From the NCBI GenBank assembly GCA_045805805.1, contig JBJMKO010000033.1, positions 1 to 29,597 of the forward strand: a DNA stretch of 29,597 nt, written 5' to 3'. The translations under genes and the position numbers were made by a program. Under the pieces are notes generated by a model. The model was not told where the DNA came from and made no database searches. It was given only the letters and a program-made list of their open reading frames with translations. The stretch is from VRUE01 sp045805805. Its GTDB lineage: Bacteria > Actinomycetota > Thermoleophilia > Solirubrobacterales > 70-9. The stretch's first letter is position 1, and each line of letters begins with the position of its first letter. Below, in pieces: positions 29,478 to 29,597 of this stretch.

Positions 29478-29513
29478 CGCGTATTGACCCCACCAGGGTG
29501 TGGTAAATACGCG
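29478..29513. repeat. 36-nt palindromic element, copy C
   Basis: Left arm CGCGTATTGACCCCACC (29478-29494), centre AG, right arm GGTGTGGTAAATACGCG (29497-29513); 15 of 17 pairs match, and pairing extends to GTT/AAC (29474-29517) with one more mismatch. It keeps the TTGACC and GTGnGGTnAAT cores of copies A and B, but its outer ends differ in sequence while still pairing with each other. Confidence 0.7.
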
Positions 29514-29546
29514 CAACGCGGTAGATCCGAAGCTCTATTCCGCCTT

Positions 29547-29597
29547 GAGAGCCCTGGCGGGTGCGCCTCTGCGGGAATGTCGCCGAAGGCGGCGGAA
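29547..29597. repeat. Partial inverted copy of the multi-hairpin element (truncated by window edge)
   Basis: Bases 29575-29597 are the reverse complement of 29261-29283 at 22 of 23 positions. The preceding bases (GAGCCCTGGCGGGTGCGCCTCTG) loosely resemble the reverse complement of the right closing arm of the element at 29157-29307. The rest of the copy lies outside the window. Confidence 0.6.

Noticed and set aside
29221..29506. Two overlapping small frames (88 and 83 codons) at the right end
   Set aside because: They run through the hairpin element and the AAGCTT cluster, lack ribosome-binding sites and show no codon bias or motif.
1..29597. CRISPR array, insertion sequence, transposase or phage gene
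   Set aside because: No regularly spaced direct repeats, and no transposase, integrase or phage structural motif in any convincing frame.

Overview
The window is a dense, very G+C-rich stretch of bacterial chromosome. Almost every codon ends in G or C, GTG and TTG starts are common, and neighbouring genes are often joined by ATGA, GTGA or TGATG overlaps. A Rex redox repressor, lipoproteins with Gly-rich tails, a K+-independent type H+-pyrophosphatase and RCK proteins beside APC-Usp permeases fit a Gram-positive, high-GC actinobacterium. My best guess is a deep-branching class such as Thermoleophilia (Solirubrobacter/Gaiella-like). That placement is inference from gene content and style, not from a marker comparison.

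Layout, left to right. (1) 1-1020: the 3' part of uvrA. (2) 1139-4249: a XylF/XylG/XylH-type sugar ABC importer, facing a convergent ROK sugar kinase (4255-5214) that diverges from a hexapeptide acyltransferase (5255-5833). (3) 5937-8172: panC-panD-panB, behind a perfect TATAAT box. (4) 8265-12254: fmdB-like zinc ribbon, family 4 uracil-DNA glycosylase, tsaE, a small secreted protein, tsaB, rimI and tsaD (tRNA t6A synthesis and ribosomal protein acetylation). (5) 12284-16493: glutaredoxin-like protein, rex, a GCS2-type carboxylate-amine ligase and hppA, a redox and energy group. (6) 16765-24394: an FMN alpha-hydroxy-acid oxidase, then two tandem APC permeases with C-terminal Usp domains separated by a 62-residue membrane protein, two TrkA/RCK proteins and an FAD reductase. 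The permease and RCK genes look like a potassium-transport module. (7) 24406-25370: tRNA-Gln(CTG), a large palindrome and a lipoprotein. (8) 25437-29089, minus strand: a heterodimeric ABC exporter with one degenerate ATP site. (9) 29090-29597: about 500 bases without a convincing gene but packed with inverted repeats.

The most unusual signal is not a gene. Three 36-nt palindromes of the same architecture (17-nt arm, 2-nt centre, 17-nt arm, with TTGACC in the left arm and GTGnGGTnAAT in the right arm) lie at 8198-8233, 28003-28038 and 29478-29513. The middle copy sits in frame inside the nucleotide-binding domain of an ABC exporter subunit and adds about 12 codons, much like a Rickettsia palindromic element. 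A second repeat type, a ~150-nt multi-hairpin element closed by a perfect 22-bp stem (29157-29307), appears to have a diverged, inverted second copy running off the right edge. Large perfect or near-perfect inverted repeats also follow hppA, the tRNA and tsaD.

Several start codons lie only 8-10 nt behind TAnnnT boxes with no Shine-Dalgarno, which suggests leaderless transcripts are common in this genome.
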